Translations under genes and position numbers: made by a program
Notes under the pieces: generated by a model
Database searches by the model: none
The model's input: the letters and a program-made list of their open reading frames with translations, nothing else
What the model was told of the DNA's origin: nothing
Shown here: positions 1 through 7,629 of the stretch, in pieces
Layout: each line of letters opens with the position of its first letter
How positions within the stretch are numbered: position 1 is the first letter of the stretch
DNA from: JAJFFW01 sp965263375
Lineage (GTDB): Bacteria > Pseudomonadota > Alphaproteobacteria > Caulobacterales > Parvularculaceae
Direction of reading: 5' to 3'
Assembly: GCA_965263375.1 (NCBI GenBank)
Contig: OZ253669.1
Span: 248,001-312,000 of the forward strand
DNA: 64,000 bases

Positions 1-1210
1 TTTCCTCTCCATCTGGTGGGGCGGCAAGATCGCTGGGGGTTACCGGGGATAGAGTAATGGCGATATCCATCCGATCGAGGAGCGGTCCGGAAATGCGCGA
101 TTGGTAAATAGCCTCGCAATTGGGGCCGCGCCCGCATTGGCGACCGCTCGCCTTCCCATAACCGCAGCGGCAGGGGTTCATCGCTGCGATTAGTTGGAAA
201 CGCGCCGGGTAGCGCGCGTGGTAATTGGCGCGCGCAATACGAACATCCCCGGTCTCTAGCGGTTGACGCAGACTATCAAGGACTGGCGCAGAAAACTCCG
301 GCAGTTCATCTAAAAATAAAACCCCATGATGGGCGAGAGAGGCTTCGCCCGGTTTAGCGCGGACGCCCCCGCCAACCATCGCCGCCATTGAAGCTGAGTG
401 ATGCGGCGCGCGAAAGGGCCGGGCGCGGGTCAGCCGTCCTTCTTCCACTAGGCCCGCCATAGATTGGATCATGGAAATTTCTAAAATTTCTGGCGGAGAT
501 AACGGCGGCAATATGCCTGGCAGACGCGCCGCCAACATCGATTTACCGGCGCCCGGCGGGCCAACCATCAGCAAATTATGGGCGCCAGCAGCGGCGATTT
601 CCAACGCGCGTTTAGCGGTTTGTTGGCCTTTTACGTCTTTCAAATCTAAAGGCGTCGGTCCATCTTCCATGACCCCGGGGGTGGGCGGGGATAGGATCTG
701 AAATCCCTTAAAATGGTTGACGAGCTGAATAAGGCTTTTGGGCGCCAAGATCGATGCATCGCCCCCGGCCCACGCCGCCTCAGACCCGCAAGCGGCCGGA
801 CAGATAAGCCCGAACCCTCGGGCGTTAGCGGCGACGGCGGCGGGCAAGGCCCCAGTCACAGGCGCAATCGACCCATCCAGGCCAAGCTCGCCCATCACAA
901 CATATCCTTCAGCAGCATCTTTAGGGGCGGCCCCAGCTTCCATCAACAAGCCAAGGGCGATGGGTAAATCAAAGTGCCCGCCCTCTTTAGGTAAATCAGC
1001 GGGCGCCAAATTTACAGTCACGCGTTTTGCGGGAAGCCCAAGACCAATTGCGCTCAACGCGGCGCGCACTCTCTCGCGTGCTTCACTGACCGCTTTATCG
1101 GGCAGGCCAACGATTGAGAAGGCGTTAGCGCCGCCCGTTATTTGAACTTGAACCGTAACCGGGGTCGCATCGACCCCTTCAAAAGCGAACGTCTCCACCT
1201 GCGCGACCAT
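1..1210 (-). CDS. comM: YifB/ComM family Mg-chelatase-like AAA+ ATPase, 3' end cut off by the window
   Basis: About 403 codons of a roughly 500-codon family are present; the C-terminus lies beyond the left edge. The start is the ATG at 1210, preceded by a GGGGAGAGG ribosome-binding site. The N-terminal part is the Lon-protease-like ChlI domain typical of YifB/ComM (motif FSIVGLPDKAVSEARERVR). The Walker A motif GPPGAGKSML lies near residue 220, followed by the family motif RPFRAPHHSAS, the Walker B stretch GVLFLDELPEF and the Cys-containing segment MNPCRCGYG. ComM is known as a hexameric helicase promoting branch migration during integration of transforming DNA. The role here is inferred from the family. 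A terminator-like hairpin sits in its leader. Confidence 0.93.
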   Translation of the reverse strand, partial: MVAQVETFAFEGVDATPVTVQVQITGGANAFSIVGLPDKAVSEARERVRAALSAIGLGLPAKRVTVNLAPADLPKEGGHFDLPIALGLLMEAGAAPKDAAEGYVVMGELGLDGSIAPVTGALPAAVAANARGFGLICPAACGSEAAWAGGDASILAPKSLIQLVNHFKGFQILSPPTPGVMEDGPTPLDLKDVKGQQTAKRALEIAAAGAHNLLMVGPPGAGKSMLAARLPGILPPLSPPEILEISMIQSMAGLVEEGRLTRARPFRAPHHSASMAAMVGGGVRAKPGEASLAHHGVLFLDELPEFSAPVLDSLRQPLETGDVRIARANYHARYPARFQLIAAMNPCRCGYGKASGRQCGRGPNCEAIYQSRISGPLLDRMDIAITLSPVTPSDLAAPPDGEE

Positions 1211-1514
1211 TAGCGCCTCTCCCCATACAGATAAAAACCATTACCGAATAAAAGCTGTTTCGATGCAGAAACAGCAACTTGACGAATATGCTGAAGCGTT
1301 TATAGAACAAAAAGGGAACATAAGCAAACTAATGTTTAAGACCCGATCGCATTGCGTGTCCTTGCGGGGTGTGGCGCAATCGGGTGACTAATGACGTGGA
1401 GAAATATGGACGTTTGTTAACGAGGAAAGCTCTGAACACGGCGTTCTTAAAACTTTTTATTAGGCGCATCCGCGCATAATCGTCAAAAAAATCTGAAGGT
1501 CTGCTCAAAAGACT
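1211..1514. other. Intergenic region between divergent comM and the TIR-FGE gene
   Basis: About 300 bases without a convincing gene. It must hold the divergent promoters of comM (minus) and the TIR/FGE-like gene (plus). A perfect 8-bp inverted repeat lies at 1254-1275. A minus-strand reading frame across 1329-1523 has no family features and overlaps the downstream start, so I do not call it. Confidence 0.6.
1254..1275 (-). terminator. Terminator-like hairpin in the comM leader
   Basis: A perfect 8-bp stem (GCTGTTTC paired with GAAACAGC) with a 6-base loop. Read on the minus strand it is followed by TTTTATT. It lies about 45 bases upstream of the comM ATG, with no minus-strand gene before it, so it could be a leader attenuator or an operator-type inverted repeat. 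Function is inferred from shape only. Confidence 0.4.
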
Positions 1515-3638
1515 ATGGCGCATGTTTGCATATTATATGCGGTAGAGAACCAAGCTTTTGCCACAAGGATTGAAGAAGCCTTGTCGGCGCTAGGCTATGG
1601 CGTGTCTCGCCGTGAAGTCGTTGAAGAATCGTGCTTTGCTTATGGCGATGGCGCAGATGAGTCGGAGGCGATGATTGTTATCTGGTCGACGTCATCGATT
1701 TCGTCCCCAGCGGTGATTGCCGAAGCGCGCGCTGCGCTCGCCCGTCGCTCATTAACACCTGTTGCGATTGGCAAGGTGGAGCCGCCGCCAAGCTTTCAAC
1801 ATTTATGGCCAATTGAACTTAGCGGTTGGACTGGCGCTTTAGAGGACCCGCGTTGGCGCTTTGTCGTTGATGAAATTAATCTGTCTGTTCGCCGCGCCGA
1901 GGTCGGTTTTGAGGATGTGGACATGCGGCTCGCCGGCGGCGCGGGCGGCGGCGCTATGCGTGAGGCGCCGCGTTATTCGGGGCGCTCCGTGATAATGGGG
2001 GCGGCTTTAAGCTTAACGGTGTTGGCGCTCGGCGCGATTGTCTTTGCTCCCTATATTATTGGTGAGCGAGAGCGACAATTTGCGGATGTGAACAGCGCGC
2101 CTGTGCGGCGCATTGCGCCTGGGGAGGCGATTAAGGCAGCTTTGCCCGGAAAAATTGAAAATGATGTTTTCGCGCAATCTGATGATCAGATTGCTGCTGG
2201 TCAAGAGAATGCGGATCAAGCTGGCAAGGCGCTTGCCGCCAATTTGCGTGGTGATCCAACGGCCAATCCAATTGCTGAGGCGAAAGCGAGCGCGCAAGAT
2301 GCAGTGGACGTAAAGGCTCTTCAAGAGATGGAGCAACCTGCCCTTCCGGATACGTCTCAACTTGACACTCAAGCGCCTGATGAGGGTGACGCGGCAGCTG
2401 ACAAAGCGAGCGATCATAACGCTTTAGATCAAGATGGCGCGGACAGCGGCGATCAACGTGATGTTGCGGCGGCCAATTCCGACGAAGATGAAACTTCAAG
2501 GGACGAAATCTCAAGGGAAGAAAACGCACCTGAGGATAATGGGGGTTTGGCCTTTGAAGACTTAGAAAGGGCCCTTTCGCAAGAAATCTCAGAGGTTGAG
2601 GCGATTGAAGAAACTCTCGCCTTGGAAGCGGCGGAAGATAATCGGCCTGATCAAACTGAAGCTGAAACATCGACTTTGGATGATCAGGGGGGCGATGCTG
2701 GCGCGCCTGCGCAACTTTTGCCTGAAGCTTCAACAGTTGAGGCTGCCGAGGAAGCGACCTTAGAGGTGGAGCCAGTTGCAGAGCTAGCGGTGAGTGAAAC
2801 CGCGCTTGATGAGACCGCCGCGAATGAGACGTCGTCCAACGATACTTTGGCGCAACAAGGGCCAACTGCAGAGACGGCGCAAGACCAAGCGCCCCTTGAT
2901 GCGCGTTATTTCCGTGATTGTGCAGAATGCCCAGAAATGGTGGAAGTACCGGCGGGCGTCTTCTCCATGGGCAGCCCGTCGACGGAGCCTGTTCGTGCTG
3001 AAGGAGAGCTATCGCCGCGCGATATCTCCATCACGGCCCGCTATGCGTTAGGTGCAAAGGAAGTAACCTATGCGCAATGGGATGCATGCGTAGCTGCAGG
3101 CGTTTGTGAAAAAGCCGCCGCCACCGATCCGGGTTGGGGCCGGGGCGAGCGGCCTGTCGTCAATATTTCTTGGGCCGACGCGCAAGATTACTTACGCTGG
3201 CTGTCCACTAAGACAGGCCATACCTATCGCTTGCCAAGTGAAGCTGAATGGGAATACGCCGCCCGCGCGGGCGCCAAAACGCCGTTTTCCTTTGGTTCTT
3301 CGGTTACCTCCGATCAAGCGAACTTTAACGGGACCTATAAATATGGGGGGCCCGTTAGCGCTTATCGGCGGCGCACAACGCCGGTTGGCAGTTTTAGCGC
3401 CAACGCATTTGGTCTTTTTGATATGCACGGCAATGTCTGGGAATGGACATCCAATTGTTGGTCTACGAATGGCCAAGCGGCGCAAGTCCAGACTGATGCG
3501 GCCTGTGATGAGCGGGTTTTAAAAGGCGGCGCATGGAATTCAGGCGGTTGGCGATTGCGCGCCGGCCATCGAATTTCCGGCCGACAAGCCTATCGCGATT
3601 ATGATAACGGCTTCCGTGTGGCGCGTACGCTCCCATAA
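1515..3638 (+). CDS. Membrane protein with N-terminal TIR-like domain and C-terminal FGE/SUMF1-like domain
   Basis: 707 residues in four parts. Residues 1-135 resemble a TIR domain: a beta-strand start (HVCILYAVENQAFATRIEEAL) and a helix SPAVIAEARAALAR whose Glu70 aligns by eye with the catalytic Glu of NAD-cleaving TIR domains. Residues 158-182 form one transmembrane helix. Residues about 185-465 are a long, very acidic low-complexity linker rich in Glu, Asp and Ala. Residues about 468-707 form a formylglycine-generating-enzyme-like (C-type lectin fold) domain, with VEVPAGVFSMGS, RLPSEAEWEYAARAG, FGLFDMHGNVWEW and GFRVARTLP. The two catalytic Cys of true sulfatase-activating FGEs are absent (the segment reads KGGAWNSGGWRLRAGHR), so I expect binding rather than catalysis. 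The predicted topology is TIR inside and FGE-like domain in the periplasm. Signalling or defence is a hypothesis. Confidence 0.8.
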   Translation: MAHVCILYAVENQAFATRIEEALSALGYGVSRREVVEESCFAYGDGADESEAMIVIWSTSSISSPAVIAEARAALARRSLTPVAIGKVEPPPSFQHLWPIELSGWTGALEDPRWRFVVDEINLSVRRAEVGFEDVDMRLAGGAGGGAMREAPRYSGRSVIMGAALSLTVLALGAIVFAPYIIGERERQFADVNSAPVRRIAPGEAIKAALPGKIENDVFAQSDDQIAAGQENADQAGKALAANLRGDPTANPIAEAKASAQDAVDVKALQEMEQPALPDTSQLDTQAPDEGDAAADKASDHNALDQDGADSGDQRDVAAANSDEDETSRDEISREENAPEDNGGLAFEDLERALSQEISEVEAIEETLALEAAEDNRPDQTEAETSTLDDQGGDAGAPAQLLPEASTVEAAEEATLEVEPVAELAVSETALDETAANETSSNDTLAQQGPTAETAQDQAPLDARYFRDCAECPEMVEVPAGVFSMGSPSTEPVRAEGELSPRDISITARYALGAKEVTYAQWDACVAAGVCEKAAATDPGWGRGERPVVNISWADAQDYLRWLSTKTGHTYRLPSEAEWEYAARAGAKTPFSFGSSVTSDQANFNGTYKYGGPVSAYRRRTTPVGSFSANAFGLFDMHGNVWEWTSNCWSTNGQAAQVQTDAACDERVLKGGAWNSGGWRLRAGHRISGRQAYRDYDNGFRVARTLP

Positions 3639-4045
3639 TTTGTGGGTTGGCCGGGGCGCTCATGGTGCGCCCAGCCATTTATGGCCTGACCTTGCGTTGC
3701 GCAAATCGTCGCGCTCTTTGCTGGCGAAGATCAGCCCGATTGCGCAAGTGCTTTATTTTTAGCGCCTTTTTGTGATTTGGCGCCGGAAATTGACGCCGCC
3801 GCTATAAAAACCATAAGGAAAATGGTGATAAACACAGCGAAACGGTTGCAGCCGCTGCGGCATCTGCCTATATGCCCAAAAGATGGACGCGCGCTTAGCG
3901 CGCCGGGCATTATCGCAAAAAAGGGACCGGACGTTTCGGGCGCTTTTTAAGGCCTGCAAACGGGCGTATGAAGGGCGGCGCATCGTCGTATACAAGCTGC
4001 CGAATGAACGCTATTTGAACGGTTCGCCTAAAGGAGAAGAAGAAG
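3639..4045. promoter_or_regulatory. dnaK upstream region
   Basis: About 400 bases with no credible gene. A 6-bp GC hairpin (GGGCGC/GCGCCC, 3654-3672) follows the TIR-FGE stop but has no U-tract. A candidate sigma-32 promoter lies at 3845-3876. A CIRCE inverted repeat is not seen. An AAAGGAGAAG ribosome-binding site precedes dnaK. Confidence 0.5.
3845..3876 (+). promoter_or_regulatory. Candidate heat-shock (sigma-32) promoter of dnaK
   Basis: GTTG at 3845-3848, then 18 bases, then CCTATATG at 3867-3874. This resembles the alphaproteobacterial sigma-32 pattern CTTG-N17/18-CYTATNT. It would give a 5' leader of about 165 bases for dnaK. Assigned by eye; no transcription start is known here. Confidence 0.45.
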
Positions 4046-5971
4046 ATGGGTAAAGTCATAGGCATCGACCTTGGGACCACGAACTCTTGTGTCGCTGTTA
4101 TGGAGGGTAAAGACCCTAAAGTTATTGAAAACGCTGAAGGCGCGCGCACAACGCCGTCAGTGGTCGCCTTCGCAGATGATGGCGAGCGTTTGATCGGCCA
4201 GCCTGCGAAACGCCAGGCAGTCACCAACCCGGAGCTGACGTTTTTTGCGATTAAACGTTTGATCGGCCGGACCTATAGCGACCCGGCGGTGACCAAAGAT
4301 AAAGGCATGGTGCCTTACGAGATTGTTAAAGCAGATAATGGCGATGCTTGGGTTGAAGCGCGCGGCGAGAAATACGCCCCTTCTCAAATCTCAGCATTTA
4401 TCCTGCAAAAAATGAAAGAAACCGCCGAGGCGTATCTTGGTGAAACCGTCGACCAAGCGGTTATTACGGTTCCTGCTTATTTCAACGACGCACAGCGCCA
4501 AGCGACGAAAGACGCGGGCAAGATTGCGGGTCTTGAAGTTCTTCGCATCATTAACGAGCCAACCGCCGCAGCCCTTGCTTATGGGCTAGAGAAAAAAGAC
4601 GGCAAGAAGATCGCTGTTTACGACCTTGGCGGCGGCACCTTCGACGTCTCTGTTTTGGAAATTGGCGACGGTGTTTTTGAAGTGCTCGCCACAAACGGCG
4701 ATACATTCCTTGGCGGTGAAGACTTTGACTTACGCATTGTCGATTACCTTGCCGATGAGTTCAAAAAAGACCAAGGCATTGACCTACGCGCTGACAAGCT
4801 AGCGTTGCAGCGTCTGAAAGAGGAAGCGGAGAAAGCCAAGAAAGAGCTTTCAACGACATCTCAGTATGAAGTGAACTTGCCGTTTATTACGGCTGACCAG
4901 TCTGGTCCAAAGCACCTGAACATCAAGCTTTCCCGTGCAAAATTGGAAGCCCTTGTGGCGGACCTTGTCAAACGCACGGTTGACCCCTGTAAAGCTGCGC
5001 TGAAAGACGCGGGCATTAGCCCAGGCGATATTGATGAGGTGATCCTCGTCGGCGGCATGACCCGCATGCCAAAGGTTCAAGAAACGGTGCAGCAATTTTT
5101 CGGGCGTGAGCCTCATAAAGGTGTAAACCCTGATGAGGTTGTCGCCCTTGGCGCCGCGATCCAAGCGGGCGTGTTGCAAGGGGACGTTAAAGACGTTCTT
5201 CTACTTGATGTTACGCCGCTTTCCCTTGGTATTGAGACCCTTGGCGGCGTCTTTACGCGCTTGATTGAGCGTAATACCACGATCCCAACGAAAAAGGGCC
5301 AAGTCTTCTCAACAGCTGAAGACAATCAGTCCGCTGTTACAATCCGTGTATTCCAGGGCGAGCGCGAGATGGCGGCGGACAACAAACTGCTTGGTCAGTT
5401 TGATCTGGTCGGCATTCCGCCTGCGCCGCGCGGCGTTCCTCAAGTAGAGGTGACGTTCGATATCGACGCTAACGGCATCGTAAATGTGTCCGCTAAAGAT
5501 AAAGCGACGAATAAGGAACAATCGATCCGTATCCAGGCTTCTGGCGGTCTTTCCGATGCGGATATTGAAGATATGGTGAAAGAGGCTGAAGCAAATGCTG
5601 ATGCTGACAAAGAACGCCGGGCCGCAGTTGAGGCGCGCAACCAAGCTGAAGCAACCGCGCATCAGACAGAATCTGCGCTAAAAGAGCATGGCGATAAGAT
5701 CAATGACGATGATCGCCAAGCGATCGAAGACGCGCTTTCATCCTTGCGTGAAACACTTGCTAAAGAGGACGCGGATGTCGAGGCGTTAAATGCTGGTCAA
5801 CAAGCGCTCCTTCAAGCGTCCATGAAGCTTGGTGAAGCGATGTATAAAGCTAATGCAGGCGATGAAGACGTTAATTTTGACGCAGATGGCGACGATGGTG
5901 AGCCAGCGCCGATTGATGATGACGTTGTTGATGCGGACTTTGAAGAAGTCGACGGCGACAAAAAGAACTAA
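4046..5971 (+). CDS. dnaK: Molecular chaperone DnaK (Hsp70)
   Basis: 641 residues, normal DnaK length. The N-terminal ATPase domain carries the phosphate-binding loop IGIDLGTTNSCVAVMEG, the IINEPTAAALAYGL segment and AVYDLGGGTFDVSVLE. The interdomain linker DVLLLDVTPLSLGIETLGG is intact. The substrate-binding domain and the helical lid follow, ending in an acidic tail with DADFEEVDGDKKN. DnaK binds exposed hydrophobic segments of client proteins and works with DnaJ, encoded just downstream, and GrpE. The start is set by the strong AAAGGAGAAG ribosome-binding site. A strong hairpin terminator separates it from dnaJ, suggesting partly independent dnaJ expression. Confidence 0.99.
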   Translation: MGKVIGIDLGTTNSCVAVMEGKDPKVIENAEGARTTPSVVAFADDGERLIGQPAKRQAVTNPELTFFAIKRLIGRTYSDPAVTKDKGMVPYEIVKADNGDAWVEARGEKYAPSQISAFILQKMKETAEAYLGETVDQAVITVPAYFNDAQRQATKDAGKIAGLEVLRIINEPTAAALAYGLEKKDGKKIAVYDLGGGTFDVSVLEIGDGVFEVLATNGDTFLGGEDFDLRIVDYLADEFKKDQGIDLRADKLALQRLKEEAEKAKKELSTTSQYEVNLPFITADQSGPKHLNIKLSRAKLEALVADLVKRTVDPCKAALKDAGISPGDIDEVILVGGMTRMPKVQETVQQFFGREPHKGVNPDEVVALGAAIQAGVLQGDVKDVLLLDVTPLSLGIETLGGVFTRLIERNTTIPTKKGQVFSTAEDNQSAVTIRVFQGEREMAADNKLLGQFDLVGIPPAPRGVPQVEVTFDIDANGIVNVSAKDKATNKEQSIRIQASGGLSDADIEDMVKEAEANADADKERRAAVEARNQAEATAHQTESALKEHGDKINDDDRQAIEDALSSLRETLAKEDADVEALNAGQQALLQASMKLGEAMYKANAGDEDVNFDADGDDGEPAPIDDDVVDADFEEVDGDKKN

Positions 5972-5980
5972 AATTGTTTC

Positions 5981-6015
5981 AAAGGGCTCTCCGTAAAAAT
6001 GGGGAGCCCTTTTTT
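5981..6015 (+). terminator. Rho-independent terminator after dnaK
   Basis: A stem of AAGGGCTCTCC with GGGGAGCCCTT around an A-rich loop, followed by TTTTTTAT. It lies directly after the dnaK stop and before dnaJ, so it may reduce read-through between the two. Confidence 0.85.
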
Positions 6016-6120
6016 ATCCCGTAAGGGCGCGTGTTTTGCATGGCGTAACAGTCCGCATAACAAGTGTTGTTGGTTGAGGGGTTGGCCAGCAAGAAGCGCA
6101 AAAAAGGATACTCAGCGCAA

Positions 6121-7257
6121 ATGTCGGAAGATTTTTATACCATCTTGGGGGTTGCCCGCGGCGCAGATGATGCCGCGCTTAAATCCGCTTATCGCAAAGG
6201 CGCGATGAAGTATCACCCAGACCGCAACCAAGGTGATCCGGAGGCAGAGCGTAAGTTCAAAGAGATTAATGAAGCTTACGAGATTTTATCCAACCCTGAA
6301 AAACGTCAAGCGTATGATCGTTTTGGCCATGACGCCTTTCGTAATGGCGGCGCGAACGGCGCAGGGCAGGGGTTTGACGCTGGCGCCTTTTCAGACATCT
6401 TTGATGACATATTCGGCGAATTTATGGGCGGCGGCGCACGCGGCGGTCGCCGTCAAGGGCCAAGTCGCGGGGCGGATTTAAAATATAGTCTCGGGATTTC
6501 TTTAAGCGAAGCCTTTAACGGTAAAAAAGCTGAAATTAACGTACCCGGATCGGTTACGTGTGAGACATGTGATGGTTCGGGGGCAAAGCCTGGTTCCGGC
6601 CCAACCACATGCCAGACGTGTCGCGGCTCTGGTCGTGTGCGAATGCAGCAGGGGTTCTTTACGATCGAACGCACGTGCCCTGATTGCGGCGGCGAAGGGC
6701 GCGTTATTAGTGATCCTTGCACAGACTGTAATGGTCAGGGGCGCGTGCGCCGCGAACGGGTCTTACAAGTCGATGTGCCGGCCGGTATCGAAAGCGGTAC
6801 GCGCATTCGTCTTGCCGGTGAGGGAGAGGCTGGTCCGCGCGGCGGCCCTGAAGGGGATCTGTATATTTTCATCCAAGTGGATGAACATGATTTGTTTGAA
6901 CGTGATGGCGAAGATTTATACTGCTTACTGCCAGTGCCGATGACAACGGCTGCCCTTGGCGGGGAAAGCGAAGCGCCGACTATTGAAGGCGGGCGCGTGA
7001 AAATTAATCTCCCAGAAGGGGTTCAGACCGGTAAACGCTTCCGCGTAAAAGGCAAAGGCATGACGCGCTTGAACCAAAAAGGGCGCGGCGATCTTTATGT
7101 TGAAGTTTCGGTTGAAACGCCGGTTGGTCTTAATGCGAAGCAAAAAGAGTTGCTGCGCGAATTTTGTGAAGCGGGCGGCGGCAGTGATGCGTGTCCGCAG
7201 TCGAAAAACTTCTTTGACCGCGCCAAAGCATTTTGGGATGGCGTAACGGACGCCTAA
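6121..7257 (+). CDS. dnaJ: Chaperone protein DnaJ (type I Hsp40)
   Basis: 378 residues from the ATG at 6121, the start that matches the family N-terminus (SEDFYTILGVARGA); a longer in-frame GTG start at 6064 would add a non-conserved leader. The J domain has HPD at residues 32-34. A Gly/Phe-rich stretch with GAFSDIFDDIFGEF follows. Four CxxCxGxG zinc-binding repeats (CETCDGSG, CQTCRGSG, CPDCGGEG, CTDCNGQG) lie near residues 147-212. The C-terminal substrate-binding domain follows. It stimulates the DnaK ATPase and delivers clients to it. The gene lies directly downstream of dnaK, the usual arrangement. Confidence 0.98.
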   Translation: MSEDFYTILGVARGADDAALKSAYRKGAMKYHPDRNQGDPEAERKFKEINEAYEILSNPEKRQAYDRFGHDAFRNGGANGAGQGFDAGAFSDIFDDIFGEFMGGGARGGRRQGPSRGADLKYSLGISLSEAFNGKKAEINVPGSVTCETCDGSGAKPGSGPTTCQTCRGSGRVRMQQGFFTIERTCPDCGGEGRVISDPCTDCNGQGRVRRERVLQVDVPAGIESGTRIRLAGEGEAGPRGGPEGDLYIFIQVDEHDLFERDGEDLYCLLPVPMTTAALGGESEAPTIEGGRVKINLPEGVQTGKRFRVKGKGMTRLNQKGRGDLYVEVSVETPVGLNAKQKELLREFCEAGGGSDACPQSKNFFDRAKAFWDGVTDA

Positions 7258-7516
7258 GCGTCTTTTCAATATCGCGTTACATGTTGGTAAAAAATCATGG
7301 TGAAGACGCCATTAAACTTTGTGCGTTTTTATCGCTGGAAACTATGCGCAATTGGACGGAAAAGTTATGCGATAACTTCCATGTGATAACTTCGTGCAGG
7401 CTTTATAAAATCCCATACTTATTGAGCCTTCAAAGTCACAAATATTTTATAAAAGTGTAGCGAGAGTGTATTTTTCTATTGAATTTCGCCATGGCTCACT
7501 CCATATAAATCTTACG

Positions 7517-7548
7517 CAGTGACCGACACCCCCCCAATATGGTCACTG
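7517..7548. repeat. Hairpin with C-rich loop (first of a pair)
   Basis: A perfect 8-bp stem (CAGTGACC/GGTCACTG) around a 16-base loop containing seven consecutive C. The loop shares CCCCCCCAATA with the next hairpin although the stems are unrelated. Role unknown. Confidence 0.5.
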
Positions 7549-7557
7549 ATATATAAA

Positions 7558-7600
7558 GCCGCCTGCGTCCCCCCCCAATACGCAGGCGGCGCTTTATTTT
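7558..7600. terminator. Strong bidirectional terminator between dnaJ and the desaturase gene
   Basis: A perfect 11-bp stem GCCGCCTGCGT/ACGCAGGCGGC with a C-run loop. It is followed on the plus strand by GCTTTATTTT and on the minus strand by TTTATATAT, so it can end transcription of both convergent genes. Confidence 0.75.
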
Positions 7601-7629
7601 AAAAAGCCTTTTTTCGATTTCGCCTCTGC

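Larger units (their letters stand above)
7258..7629. other. Convergent intergenic region with two C-loop hairpins
   Basis: About 370 bases between dnaJ (plus) and the desaturase gene (minus). No gene is supported. The left part is AT-rich with a short direct repeat GATAACTTC near 7370-7395. The right part holds two adjacent hairpins (7517-7548 and 7558-7590), both with a loop containing CCCCCCCAATA. Confidence 0.6.

Noticed and set aside
2131..2865. A 244-codon open frame on the minus strand, rich in Pro, His, Leu and Arg
   Set aside because: It is the antisense shadow of the acidic linker of the TIR-FGE protein and has no family features.
2914..3638. FGE-like domain as a true sulfatase-activating enzyme that could serve sulfated-polymer metabolism
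   Set aside because: The catalytic Cys pair is missing and no sulfatase gene is in the window.
3639..4045. CIRCE/HrcA site before dnaK
   Set aside because: No TTAGCACTC-type inverted repeat is present.
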